Assembly: GCF_016908595.1 (NCBI RefSeq)
Contig: NZ_JAFBEC010000001.1
Span: 186,001-250,000, forward strand
DNA from: Geomicrobium sediminis
Lineage (GTDB): Bacteria; Bacillota; Bacilli; Bacillales; Marinococcaceae
Direction of reading: 5' to 3'
DNA: 64,000 nucleotides
Positions 1 through 8,223 of the stretch are shown piece by piece. Position numbers and translations under genes: made by a program. The notes beneath the pieces were generated by a model. It saw nothing but the letters and a program-made list of their open reading frames with translations. It searched no databases and had not been told where the DNA came from. Position 1 is the stretch's first letter; each line of letters begins with the position of its first letter.

Positions 1-217
1 TACAGGGCGTACTAGGGCGTGTCTAATATTCTCTATTTACCTATTTTTATTTATATATATATATAAAGTAGACAAAGTAGACATTTATAATAAATACGTT
101 ATTGGTGCGGGTTTAACCGTCTACTTTCTCGTCTACTTTCTAAATTTACAAGGTTGACAACGTAGACATATTCCATTTTTTACAAAGTAGACATATTGGA
201 TAGAATGTAGACAAAGA
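1..217. repeat. Iteron-like GTAGAC repeat array with AT-rich stretch, candidate prophage replication origin
   Basis: No gene is visible here. The hexamer GTAGAC occurs seven times: at 68, 77, 162, 187 and 207 on the plus strand, and as GTCTAC at 119 and 131. The longer consensus is AAAGTAGACA. Two copies share GTAGACATATT. A stretch of almost pure A/T (about 33-67, including a TA run) lies beside the array. It sits immediately downstream of the prophage primase-helicase gene, where several phages keep their origin. Repeats plus an A/T-rich element next to a replication gene suggest an origin; operators for a phage regulator are the alternative. A separate pair of AGGGCGT lies at 4-20. Confidence 0.55.
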
Positions 218-2632
218 TCAAGACTTTACGAAGCCACCCCGAACCTTTCCGTAGGGCCCATATCTGGATGGATTGGGAAGCTTCTGCCAACCTACGACGT
301 TATCGATCATACTGTTAATTGAAACGGTATCGTGACGTTTCATAAACTTTAAATCGTTATTGAAACACTCCACCCACACCTCGGCAGCACACACTCGATC
401 ACGTGACGCCGTCTCAGGCGCTTCGGTCTTAAAATCGTTACTCCAGTACATCTTCCGTTGCTCAATGCTTTTCTTCTGCCAATCTAAAGGAACAGGGCGT
501 TCCAAGAAGTCCTGTACCAGCCCTTGACGCGGATCTTGCTCCGTATGCATTTCCTGTTGACGTTTCGCCTCTTCTTCAAGTGCCCCAGTTAAAAACGTAA
601 TCTCGCCCGACCGCCAGGCTGCGACTGCCTCAGCCCATAACTGATCAATCTCCTCATCTAAATCAGTGAAAACACTCTTAACCGGCATTGTAACCCCAAC
701 ATCAACAGGCCAAAAACGACGACCACCGGTTGCGTCCTTTAAATAGTCCGATTGATTGCTCGTACCAAAAAACACACACTTTCTCGGGTGCTTCTCGGCT
801 TTACGGGCATATGCAGCCCTGTACTGATCTTCCGTACGACTTAGGAAACCCTTAATCGTATTAACATCGCTTTTACTGTACGCCGACATCTCACCGACCT
901 CGACGATCCAGACGCCTTGAAGCAATTCGGCTGCGTCTTTACCCTCGAAGCTCTCAATGCTATTGGTAAACCACGACTGCCCCATTTTTTGAATCAATGT
1001 CGTCTTTCCCAATCCTTGCGCCCCGGTTAATACAGGCATCGTGTCATGCTTGATCCCAGGCACCATTGCACGCGCGACAGCAGCGATAAAGGACTTGCGT
1101 GTGACAGCACGGATGTAAGACGTGTCTGCCGCACCCATATAATCGATAAAAAGTCGGTCTAGTCGGTGCACGCCATCCCACTCCAAGCTATTTAAGTAAT
1201 CTACAACTGGGTTGAAACGATTCCGTGCTGCACCGATCACCAAGGCATCGTTGATCGTATCTTTGACTTTGAAACCGAGAATCTTTTCCATATAAGAACG
1301 CAATCCGGCGTCGTCTCGATCTGTCCACATGAACAAATTGTGATCGTCTTCTCGCGGTGCCCATGGGAACGGGCCTTGTGCGAGAATTGCATCTGCAAAA
1401 GTGTCCATCATGATCTTTCCTGCAAGGTTTTGATCATTAGCAAGTGCTAGCTCGACATTTGCGATGGTCTTGGCGGGTTTACCTGTGCTTGCGCTTACTT
1501 CGAGCCGTTTAATCCACTCCGTATCTACCTTTGTGGCAGGTGTTGATGTACCGCCGAAATCCTCGGTCATTTGTTCATATTTTTCTTGATTAATAGCTGT
1601 CGCAACATCTGCGTCGTTAAGCGCAAATGCTGACATCTTGCTGAACGATGGCATCCGGTTAATTGGTGTATCCGGCTTTGCTTCATCGTCTTCATCGCTG
1701 TACTTATGAAGCCTTACCAAATCAAAAGCGTTTACGAGGCGCCCACCTGTCGGGTCAGTCGCATGATGACTATAAAGAAATGCCCCATCGTCATATACCA
1801 CTGCACCGCCAACCGTTGAGCCGTCGATAAACGTATAACGTCCTGACCCGTCATCGGTCATCTCGTAAATACCAGGAAGAAACGTTTCAATGGCTTGGTG
1901 GATGTCGTATTGACGGCAAAAGGCGCCTACGACACCCGGTTTACTAGCCGGGTCACCTTGCTTGGCAGCCATCCGTACGTGCGTCTTTGCAGCACCGGGT
2001 ACTTCTGGCCATTCTTGAACATCTCTCCAGTTTTGATAGAGGTTGAGCATTCCGTCTACGTTGACCATCTGCTTGTCACCGTATGTGAATACGTACTGAC
2101 TGTCTGCACTGACACTCGGCCAGTACATGAGGCGTTCAGCTTTAAACGTGGTCGGATCGGCAAAGCTTATACCGATCATGTCAGCCAACTTGCGAGCAAT
2201 CGGCTCATACTCGTCAGCTGTCATAGTCCGATTGACAGGGAAAAGCACGCGAAGCCGAGGTGAAGTCGGCTCGTGCTTTCGCGTACTATAAATCGCATAA
2301 GCGCAACCTAGACTATCAACACGACTAATTACGTAATCGGTATAGCCGTTGTCGATGTTGTCCAAGTCCAGCGTAACGAGGTCACGCCCTTCCACATTGG
2401 CAGCCTTTCGCCGGTTGTTACGAAGGGTTCCCCCAACAAATCCCCCAACGTCTTTACGTTCATCTTGCTCGGGCTTTCGCATCTTTAGATACTCGTCAAG
2501 CGTCTCAGTTCCTCGAACGGCGTAGCGAAGTTTCTCTACCATGTCCGACCAATGAATAGTTTGAGACGGCCAAAGCGTATCTCTTCGACTGCCAGCGCTT
2601 GATATGGTTAACTGTCGATCGTATTGAATCAT
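218..2632 (-). CDS. Phage primase-helicase, VapE/DUF5906-like
   Basis: 804-residue protein likely acting as primase and helicase at the prophage replication fork. The N-terminal part (about residues 85-130) has a TLDLDNID segment and a PRLRVLFPV stretch resembling primase-polymerase domains. The C-terminal half holds an ATPase with Walker A GAQGLGKTT near residue 540 and an acidic Walker B-like IVEVGEM near 577, as in virulence-associated protein E. The ATG follows an AGGTGAGGG ribosome site, 8 bases after the previous gene. It is the last gene of the leftward early operon within the window, next to the iteron array. The family call is from motifs recognised by eye. Confidence 0.85.
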   Translation of the reverse strand: MIQYDRQLTISSAGSRRDTLWPSQTIHWSDMVEKLRYAVRGTETLDEYLKMRKPEQDERKDVGGFVGGTLRNNRRKAANVEGRDLVTLDLDNIDNGYTDYVISRVDSLGCAYAIYSTRKHEPTSPRLRVLFPVNRTMTADEYEPIARKLADMIGISFADPTTFKAERLMYWPSVSADSQYVFTYGDKQMVNVDGMLNLYQNWRDVQEWPEVPGAAKTHVRMAAKQGDPASKPGVVGAFCRQYDIHQAIETFLPGIYEMTDDGSGRYTFIDGSTVGGAVVYDDGAFLYSHHATDPTGGRLVNAFDLVRLHKYSDEDDEAKPDTPINRMPSFSKMSAFALNDADVATAINQEKYEQMTEDFGGTSTPATKVDTEWIKRLEVSASTGKPAKTIANVELALANDQNLAGKIMMDTFADAILAQGPFPWAPREDDHNLFMWTDRDDAGLRSYMEKILGFKVKDTINDALVIGAARNRFNPVVDYLNSLEWDGVHRLDRLFIDYMGAADTSYIRAVTRKSFIAAVARAMVPGIKHDTMPVLTGAQGLGKTTLIQKMGQSWFTNSIESFEGKDAAELLQGVWIVEVGEMSAYSKSDVNTIKGFLSRTEDQYRAAYARKAEKHPRKCVFFGTSNQSDYLKDATGGRRFWPVDVGVTMPVKSVFTDLDEEIDQLWAEAVAAWRSGEITFLTGALEEEAKRQQEMHTEQDPRQGLVQDFLERPVPLDWQKKSIEQRKMYWSNDFKTEAPETASRDRVCAAEVWVECFNNDLKFMKRHDTVSINSMIDNVVGWQKLPNPSRYGPYGKVRGGFVKS

Positions 2633-2640
2633 GCCCTCAC

Positions 2641-3387
2641 CTACTCTGTTTGCTCTATGATCTGATTAATATATCCTTGTGCTCTTTTAAGCGCTGCGGG
2701 GTTGCCGTCTTGCTTCCATATCCAGAGACTGTTAAAAAGATTTCCGACGTAATACGCTTCCATTTCTTTAAGGTCTCGCACTGCTTCACGAATCACCTGA
2801 TCGGCTGTAATTGATTGCTTATCTGGCTTACTAACGAACTGCGGCGTAGGCTTTTGCCAAGATTGAGGGGAGGCAGCCTGTGACGGTGCAGAAATACGAC
2901 GCGGATGAATGTCTTCCAATTCTTGTGCCTTTGCTGGTTTAACAGGTACTTTCGATTGATTGCTATCCAACTTTTCCACTTCCTTTTTTGGCTCAACGCT
3001 TGAAGAAGGTTTGCTTTTTCTGTTTTTACCGGCAAGACCCCATTTAACTTTCCAGTTATAAAGCGTGGCTGTAGCGATTTGATAGATTTCTGCAATCTCA
3101 TAATCAGAGTAAGAAGTTGAAGCTTTCAGTTCCTGGTATTTCTTTTTTGTTAGCTCGTGCTTATTACGTTTCATAAGAACCTCCTTCTTTCTCTTTTGCT
3201 TCGCTTTTGATCTGCCTAGATCTTCTAACTCGTCACCTAAAGCCAGAAGCTTGTAACCAATCTTGCACTGGCTCCAACAAAATTGATTGACTTGATTACC
3301 ATAGACGATTTTGTTCACACTGCAACCTTCACAGTAACGATCTAGATTTACTCCAATGTCTGTCATAATCTCTTTGCGATCCCTCAT
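2641..3387 (-). CDS. Phage protein with N-terminal Cys cluster and HTH region
   Basis: 248 residues, function not recognised. The N-terminus carries a CEGC ... CWSQC arrangement (about residues 19-41), probably a small zinc-binding knuckle. A predicted helix-turn-helix (SYSDYEIAEIYQIATATLYNWK, split here as SYSDYEIAEIYQ and IATATLYNWK) lies near residues 90-115 and resembles the DNA-recognition part of terminase-small-subunit-like phage proteins. The middle is Lys/Pro/Ser-rich linker. The start ATG overlaps the stop of the upstream gene by 4 bases, so the two are probably translationally coupled. A DNA-binding role is inferred only from the HTH. Confidence 0.7.
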   Translation of the reverse strand: MRDRKEIMTDIGVNLDRYCEGCSVNKIVYGNQVNQFCWSQCKIGYKLLALGDELEDLGRSKAKQKRKKEVLMKRNKHELTKKKYQELKASTSYSDYEIAEIYQIATATLYNWKVKWGLAGKNRKSKPSSSVEPKKEVEKLDSNQSKVPVKPAKAQELEDIHPRRISAPSQAASPQSWQKPTPQFVSKPDKQSITADQVIREAVRDLKEMEAYYVGNLFNSLWIWKQDGNPAALKRAQGYINQIIEQTE

Positions 3388-3857
3388 CGTATCTCAGCCT
3401 TCGGAAATGATTCAGCACTATAAAAATGACTGGAAATGTCATTTAGAAAACATGCACCTTTTACTCCTTCGAATGAATTAGAGTAGTGGATGTACACTCC
3501 ATGAAGGTCATATTGCACGATTACTTCAAACGATTTGGGCTTCTTCATTAACGATTGATACAACCCGTAGTCGATGACAATAGATGTATTATCCATTAAC
3601 ACAGGTCGGCACTTGGCTTGCTTAAACGTTGAAAGAAGCCATTCAAATCGATCAATTTTAGTTTGTATTTCAAATGGACGTTCTTGCTCAGTCTTCGAAA
3701 CACGATACCTCTTCCGTAAGTTAGAAGCGTCGCTTCTCCATTGATCTCGATGACTTTTTAATACAGATTTACTGTCTTCAAGTGCGAAATCTGGAAGAAA
3801 AATAGCATTCAATGTTAACCCTCCAATTTCCATTTGCTTTACAAATTCCTTTGTCAT
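3384..3857 (-). CDS. Hypothetical phage protein, possibly SOS-controlled
   Basis: 157 residues, no domain recognised; mixed alpha/beta composition with a Lys/Arg-rich middle. The upstream ATG has a poor ribosome site (AAGAG), whereas a TTG at codon 17 is preceded by GGAGGG at ideal spacing, so the protein may really begin NAIFLPDF. It overlaps the next gene by 4 bases (ATGA). A LexA-type box lies 14-27 bases upstream of the first ATG, so this gene, the divergent neighbour, or both may be damage-inducible. Confidence 0.6.
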   Translation of the reverse strand: MTKEFVKQMEIGGLTLNAIFLPDFALEDSKSVLKSHRDQWRSDASNLRKRYRVSKTEQERPFEIQTKIDRFEWLLSTFKQAKCRPVLMDNTSIVIDYGLYQSLMKKPKSFEVIVQYDLHGVYIHYSNSFEGVKGACFLNDISSHFYSAESFPKAEIR

Positions 3858-3870
3858 ATACTCTTAATTA

Positions 3871-3884
3871 CAAACATACGTTCG
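3871..3884. promoter_or_regulatory. LexA (DinR) box
   Basis: CAAACATACGTTCG reads CGAACGTATGTTTG on the other strand. This matches the Bacillus SOS box pattern CGAAC-N4-GTTYG with two deviations from the ideal palindrome CGAACATATGTTCG. It sits in the 44-base gap between two divergent phage genes, where LexA could block both. The match is visible directly; the regulatory role is inferred. Confidence 0.6.
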
Positions 3885-3901
3885 GATAAGAGGTGTAATT
3901 G

Positions 3902-4306
3902 ATGAAACCCCATGAGTACAAACGTGATTATGATCTTGCACACGAGTACATCATTTTGGAGTTAACGATCCGATCCCTTAACCGTGATCAACGGATATAC
4001 GCTGCGGATAACTCACCGTTTAAGTTGAGCCGTATCTGGCAAGGTTACACAGAGTCTCTAATATCAAAAGGCAATCGGCGCATGAAGCACATCAAAAAAC
4101 ACCTCTATAAATACGGGATTAAGATTTCAAAAAAAGATCAATTAAGCTCTGGCGGTACTGTACATTACGAAGCTTGGTGCCGCGGGCAACTTATAGAAAT
4201 GAAGTACCAACCGACTATGCTCTACAACCACTCATGTGATATGATGCAGCAATTAATTGATAAGCCAGTAGAAACAGGTATAGAAACGTTGTTATGGGAT
4301 GTTTAG
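3902..4306 (+). CDS. Hypothetical phage protein on the opposite strand to the operon
   Basis: 134 residues from the ATG at 3902, which follows an AGAGGTG ribosome site with a 6-base gap (a TTG lies just before it at 3899). No family recognised. The protein is basic and helical in its middle (RMKHIKKHLYKYGIKISKKDQ region) with Tyr/His-rich segments. It is the only rightward gene inside the 10-kb leftward early operon, and any operon read-through is antisense to it. The adjacent LexA-type box suggests induction on DNA damage. A role in prophage induction or replication control is possible but unsupported. Confidence 0.6.
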   Translation: MKPHEYKRDYDLAHEYIILELTIRSLNRDQRIYAADNSPFKLSRIWQGYTESLISKGNRRMKHIKKHLYKYGIKISKKDQLSSGGTVHYEAWCRGQLIEMKYQPTMLYNHSCDMMQQLIDKPVETGIETLLWDV

Positions 4307-4316
4307 GGAGCTACGA

Positions 4317-4454
4317 TCATCTTGATTCCTCTAATTGCGGGAGAAACACGACATATTCAAAATTAATAGGCTTCTGCTTTTCTTCAAAGATGACAACCTT
4401 CTGCAAGTCTTCTCCGTCTATACATTCAACCGTTTCTTGTACATAACGTTTCAC
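4317..4454 (-). CDS. Small phage ORF, 45 residues
   Basis: A short acidic peptide (begins MKRYVQETVECIDGEDLQ) starting at a GTG that shares its first base with the TAG stop of the sigma-factor gene. The end of that gene supplies an AGGAGA ribosome site about 9 bases upstream. The coupling to the sigma-factor gene argues for translation. No known family; it could be a sigma modulator, but that is only positional inference. Confidence 0.5.
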   Translation of the reverse strand: MKRYVQETVECIDGEDLQKVVIFEEKQKPINFEYVVFLPQLEESR

Positions 4455-5137
4455 TAAATCGCTTCTCCTGCTGCGTAACGTTCCCATTTATCACAAGCCT
4501 GTTTTCTTAGTCGGCTCACGTGCGCTTGAGCACATCCGATCGTATTGCCAATCTCGATTTGCTTAACGTCAGCTAGTGTTAAACGGACAACATCCTGTTC
4601 ACGTTGTGAGAGCCGACTAACAAAATCGCTCACCACGTAATTGCTATCATTTGCACCTTGATCAACTACGTCATACAAAGTGAGCCCTGAGTGAGGGTCG
4701 ATGATACGATCGAAAGAGGCTGTCTGTCGATGAGTGATATATTGAAGTGCGTACCTCGCTTCTCTCTTAGAGCAGTTAAGAAAATTAACGATGTCATCAA
4801 CTTTTGAATGTTCATCAAAACCATTCTTCAATAGCTTTTTACCGTTATCTTTCATTGGTCGACTGAAATACACTGTTGAATAATCTCGTAACAATCGCAT
4901 CATGTGGCTTTTAATTATAGAAATACTGTACGTGGAGAATTTGAACCCTTTACTCTCATCGAACCTTTGAAAAGCTAGGGTAAACCCTTCGCATCCTGCT
5001 TGAACTAAATCTTCAAAATCTAATCCAGTATCTAACAACGATCGTTGAAATTTATGAGCGCAGAAGTAAACGAGTTTTCCGTGCTGCTCAAACGCTTCGT
5101 CTACGGTTTGCAGCCCATCACCGATGTCTTTTCTCAT
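4454..5137 (-). CDS. Phage-encoded sigma-70 family RNA polymerase sigma factor
   Basis: 227 residues with two recognisable blocks. Region 2 (FEDLVQAGCEGFTLAFQRF ... FSTYSISIIKSHMMRLLRD, about residues 41-84) resembles SigB/SigF-type sigma factors. Region 4 (LSQREQDVVRLTLADVKQ ... AHVSRLRKQA, about residues 173-213) is a C-terminal HTH for the -35 element. A phage sigma would redirect host polymerase to phage promoters, possibly late ones. The ATG follows GAGGCAGATCGACC and overlaps the AbrB-like gene by 4 bases, forming a regulatory cassette with it and the tiny downstream ORF. Target promoters are not in the window. Confidence 0.85.
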   Translation of the reverse strand: MRKDIGDGLQTVDEAFEQHGKLVYFCAHKFQRSLLDTGLDFEDLVQAGCEGFTLAFQRFDESKGFKFSTYSISIIKSHMMRLLRDYSTVYFSRPMKDNGKKLLKNGFDEHSKVDDIVNFLNCSKREARYALQYITHRQTASFDRIIDPHSGLTLYDVVDQGANDSNYVVSDFVSRLSQREQDVVRLTLADVKQIEIGNTIGCAQAHVSRLRKQACDKWERYAAGEAI

Positions 5138-5427
5138 GGTCGATCTGCCTCGGTTTTAGCATCTTCTTCGGACATTTTCATAACAGCAGTTATTGCAGCG
5201 CCACGATATAAAAGCTTTGCCTTACTCTCGCCTACCTCAACGCGCCACATTTCGTATAAATCATCTTTAGTCAAATGAGGCTCGTATTTTTCAACAATTA
5301 CGCGATCACCCTGAACACCGATCGCTAAAGCGTCTCCTTCTTTAATGCCCAACATTTTACGTGTTTCTTTTGGAATAACGACACGTCCTAAATCATCAAT
5401 CCTGCGTACAATTCCGATACTCTTCAT
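5134..5427 (-). CDS. AbrB/SpoVT-type transcription regulator
   Basis: 97 residues. The N-terminal 45 residues form a swapped-hairpin AbrB domain (GIVRRIDDLGRVVIPKETRKM, LGIKEGDALAI), the typical DNA-binding half of transition-state regulators. The C-terminal half (KDDLYEMWRVEVGES ...) is unrelated to AbrB and may mediate oligomerisation. A good AAAGGGTGA site precedes the ATG. Four-base overlaps on both sides place it tightly between a zinc-ribbon gene and the sigma factor. It probably tunes prophage expression or interferes with host AbrB-type control. Confidence 0.85.
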   Translation of the reverse strand: MKSIGIVRRIDDLGRVVIPKETRKMLGIKEGDALAIGVQGDRVIVEKYEPHLTKDDLYEMWRVEVGESKAKLLYRGAAITAVMKMSEEDAKTEADRP

Positions 5428-5816
5428 TCTTTATCACCCTTTTGTAGTAACCCGTAGAATTGGTATTTTAATTGTTTAGTTGCCACCAATAGCTTTTGGC
5501 ATTGTGATTTATTTAACTTGCCAATGTGTGCTTCCTCAGCAGGCAGATTAAGCACCTTCGCCACCCATTCATAAGTTTCCGATCGTGTCACTATTTGACT
5601 CTGCCAAATTGGGTCAAGTGCTTTATGGCATCTGTGCCGTAGTCTTCGAACATCTTTTGTGGCCAAGTAGCCTAAAGGCTCACGTGTACCACGATGACAG
5701 CCGACATGAGCTTTGCAGTTATAACAGATATATAACCATCCACGTTTTCTAGGATGAAGCTCCTTAGCTTTGATAAGTTTTGCTGGTCGAAAACAGTACG
5801 AGCAGTTAACTCTCAC
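5424..5816 (-). CDS. Zinc-finger phage protein, DUF3268-like
   Basis: 130 residues from a GTG at 5816 (RVNCSYCFRPAKL). A longer reading from an upstream ATG would add 15 residues lying wholly inside the previous gene and has no ribosome site, so the GTG is preferred. Two CxxC pairs (CSYC near residue 5 and CYNC near 32) form a zinc ribbon, followed by CHRGTREPLGYLA, a motif seen in DUF3268 phage proteins. It overlaps its neighbours by 11 and 4 bases. Nucleic-acid binding is likely; function unknown. Confidence 0.7.
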   Translation of the reverse strand: MRVNCSYCFRPAKLIKAKELHPRKRGWLYICYNCKAHVGCHRGTREPLGYLATKDVRRLRHRCHKALDPIWQSQIVTRSETYEWVAKVLNLPAEEAHIGKLNKSQCQKLLVATKQLKYQFYGLLQKGDKE

Positions 5817-6012
5817 AATGCACTTGGCCCAAGACGATATTAGAACGAACACGAAGCTCATCTAAATGGTCGTGACATAACCGGATTGATACGCCACTAT
5901 TACCATGATAAAAAGTGATCATAAACACCGGGGGCTCTACTTCGTCCATGTCACAACAATTACAGTAGTTCAGCGAGCTGTTGAATTGTTTAATTTCAAC
6001 AGCTTTACTCAT
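5806..6012 (-). CDS. Small Cys-rich phage protein
   Basis: 68 residues starting at the ATG at 6012 (MSKAVEIKQ), preceded by GGAGAG and overlapping the upstream stop by 8 bases. Contains CNCC near residue 19 and RLCHDHLDEL near 47, an arrangement consistent with a single zinc site. No family recognised. It is part of a run of short overlapping genes between the polymerase and the AbrB-like gene. Confidence 0.6.
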   Translation of the reverse strand: MSKAVEIKQFNSSLNYCNCCDMDEVEPPVFMITFYHGNSGVSIRLCHDHLDELRVRSNIVLGQVHCES

Positions 6013-6256
6013 CTGACTCGCTCTCCTCATACACTGGGCTGTCACCAATGTCATTAATGCGCTTATCAGAATGGTACAACTCTACTTCTTCTCCAATGGA
6101 AACCTGAATTTTTAAGGTTTTTTCGTCCTCATCCCAACCGAAATGAAAAGCGCCGTCTTGAAGTTGAAGAATGTAATCTTTATTTTTAATGTCTAATGTC
6201 TCGACATTCGCAACTCTCTTTAATTCAGCAACTAATTTCGTGATTATATCGTTCAT
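6005..6256 (-). CDS. Hypothetical phage protein
   Basis: 83 residues, strongly acidic at the C-terminus (ends EESESDE). AGGGGGC precedes the ATG. The middle (DYILQLQDGAFHFGWDEDEKTLKIQV) looks like a small beta-sheet domain. Function unknown. It lies 11 bases downstream of the DNA polymerase gene. Confidence 0.6.
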   Translation of the reverse strand: MNDIITKLVAELKRVANVETLDIKNKDYILQLQDGAFHFGWDEDEKTLKIQVSIGEEVELYHSDKRINDIGDSPVYEESESDE

Positions 6257-6267
6257 TAATAAGCCCC

Positions 6268-8223
6268 CTAATCTTTTTGATAGAAATCTGTCACGAATCC
6301 GTCAGCTTCTAACTGCAAGTCAGGCGCCCACGGCATCGGTACACCCATTATTTCTTCCAGGTACTTAATGTCAGCTTGATGCTCTGGCACATCGATAACG
6401 ACCTCATCATGCACGTGCATCACAGTTTGATAACCGGCATTGTGTACACGGAACAGTGCTTCTGCCAGACAATCACGAGCAATGGCTTGTACAACGTTCT
6501 CCACGATCTTCCCACCATACGTAGGAATCTTCGCCCACTGCCTGTTTTCGCCTAATCCGTAATAGTGAACAGCATCTTGATCAAACTTCCCCGGTGCAAT
6601 GAATGGCTTGGCATAATAGAGCTTTCGCCTGCTAGGCAATTGAATTGTAAGAAAGTCGAGTCCTCTTTCAATGTCGAACTCTCTCGCAAAAAGCAATCCT
6701 TTTACACCGACTGGATCACCAGTTTTCATAACAGCTAATGCGGCGTTTTCGAGTGAGTACCATAAATCAACAATCCGTCGGTTTGCCGATCGCCAACGTT
6801 TTACGATGTCCGGCAATTCTTCCTCAGTAATCCCCATGTCCAGTGCACCCATTTGCATAAGAGCTCCTTTTGATCCCTGATAGCCAAGTGCTAGCTCAGA
6901 CACTTTTCCTTTCTGCCTTAAAGGACTACCTTTCGTAATCTCTTCAATGGGGACGTTAAACATAGCCGATGCCGATGCCTCATAAATTTTGCCGTGTGTA
7001 GCAAACACATCTAATCGCCATTGCTCCCCCGCCAACCAAGCAATCACACGGGCTTCGATGGCTGAAAAATCAGACACAGCAAGTTTATGACCATGGGAAG
7101 CGACAAACGCGGTGCGGATAAGCTCAGATAACACGTTTGACACGTTACCGTATATCAGTTCCAGCGCTTCCGTGGCTCGATCTTTAACGAGATTGCGAGC
7201 AAACGCCAATGAGTCCATTTCGTTTTTTGGAAGGTTCTGTACTTGCACGAGCCTTCCAGCCCATCGCCCGGTGCGATTAGCGCCGTAATGCTGTAATAGT
7301 CCTCGGGCACGGCCATCTTCGCAGCGTGCGGCATCCATCGCTTTAAACTTTTTAACGCTGGTCTTAGAAAGCTCCTTGCGGATCTCTAGCATGCGTTTGA
7401 CGTCACCTGTAGATTCTTCGATCTTATCGGCAACAGTGTCTTTACGAAGGTTGTCAATTTTCATCCCTTGTTCTTGCAGCCATTTTTGAAGCTGCGCGGT
7501 GCTGTTTGGGTTGCTCAAGCCTGTGATCTCTTTTGCTTCGGCTGTGAGTTTGTCCGTTACCTCGTCACTGACATGCTGTGCACCGTCTACGACATCTTGA
7601 TCGACAGCAACACCGTGAGCATTGATTTGTAGATCGAGTTCCCACATACGTTGCTCTTGCTCGGGCACAGGGAAGGATTCAAAGCGCCTTAAGACTTCCA
7701 TTTCTACGACAACATCTTGAATGTTGTAATCCTTAAATAGTTGCCATTTATCAACGTCATGGTGCGGTAGATTTCTTGTTCGGTTGCCGTTATTTTTCGT
7801 TGGTTTACAAGGTTTACTGAAGTAGTTAATGAGTTTTGTACCAACGGCTTTCTTTTGCTGACCATCATCAAGTTTGAGTGCTTTTGCCACGGTGCCAAGT
7901 GCACCCGGATAGCCACAATACAACGCTTGTAGCATTGTATCTCGCCATTGATTAAGTGGTGTGGCAACGATTGTGTTTAGGCAATACCATTCGAATGCTG
8001 CATTAAAGGCTCGTTTAGTAACGCTCTCGTCAGACAGTGCAAAGATGATGCCAGGGGGAATGTGCTCCCCCTGGGCTAGATCGACAATTTGCACCTCGCC
8101 AAAATCGACTGAGTAAGCAAAAAGCAAAATCTCAAAGCTATCATCCTGGACGTATCTATACAGCCCTGTCTTTTTAAGGTCAGCTTCACAATACGTCTCA
8201 ATATCAATGCTTAAATTGTTCAT
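6268..8223 (-). CDS. Phage family A DNA polymerase
   Basis: 651 residues, shorter than bacterial Pol I because the 5'-3' exonuclease domain is absent. The N-terminus has the exonuclease motif SIDIET (residues 5-10). Polymerase motif A is DFSAIEARVIAWLAGE (about 385-400), motif B spans RQKGKVSELALGYQG (about 432-446), and motif C is HVHDEVVID (about 603-611). It should replicate the phage genome together with the VapE-type protein and SSB. The start overlaps the SSB stop by 4 bases. The Pol A, DUF2815, DUF2800 order is a standard Gram-positive siphophage replication module. Confidence 0.95.
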   Translation of the reverse strand: MNNLSIDIETYCEADLKKTGLYRYVQDDSFEILLFAYSVDFGEVQIVDLAQGEHIPPGIIFALSDESVTKRAFNAAFEWYCLNTIVATPLNQWRDTMLQALYCGYPGALGTVAKALKLDDGQQKKAVGTKLINYFSKPCKPTKNNGNRTRNLPHHDVDKWQLFKDYNIQDVVVEMEVLRRFESFPVPEQEQRMWELDLQINAHGVAVDQDVVDGAQHVSDEVTDKLTAEAKEITGLSNPNSTAQLQKWLQEQGMKIDNLRKDTVADKIEESTGDVKRMLEIRKELSKTSVKKFKAMDAARCEDGRARGLLQHYGANRTGRWAGRLVQVQNLPKNEMDSLAFARNLVKDRATEALELIYGNVSNVLSELIRTAFVASHGHKLAVSDFSAIEARVIAWLAGEQWRLDVFATHGKIYEASASAMFNVPIEEITKGSPLRQKGKVSELALGYQGSKGALMQMGALDMGITEEELPDIVKRWRSANRRIVDLWYSLENAALAVMKTGDPVGVKGLLFAREFDIERGLDFLTIQLPSRRKLYYAKPFIAPGKFDQDAVHYYGLGENRQWAKIPTYGGKIVENVVQAIARDCLAEALFRVHNAGYQTVMHVHDEVVIDVPEHQADIKYLEEIMGVPMPWAPDLQLEADGFVTDFYQKD

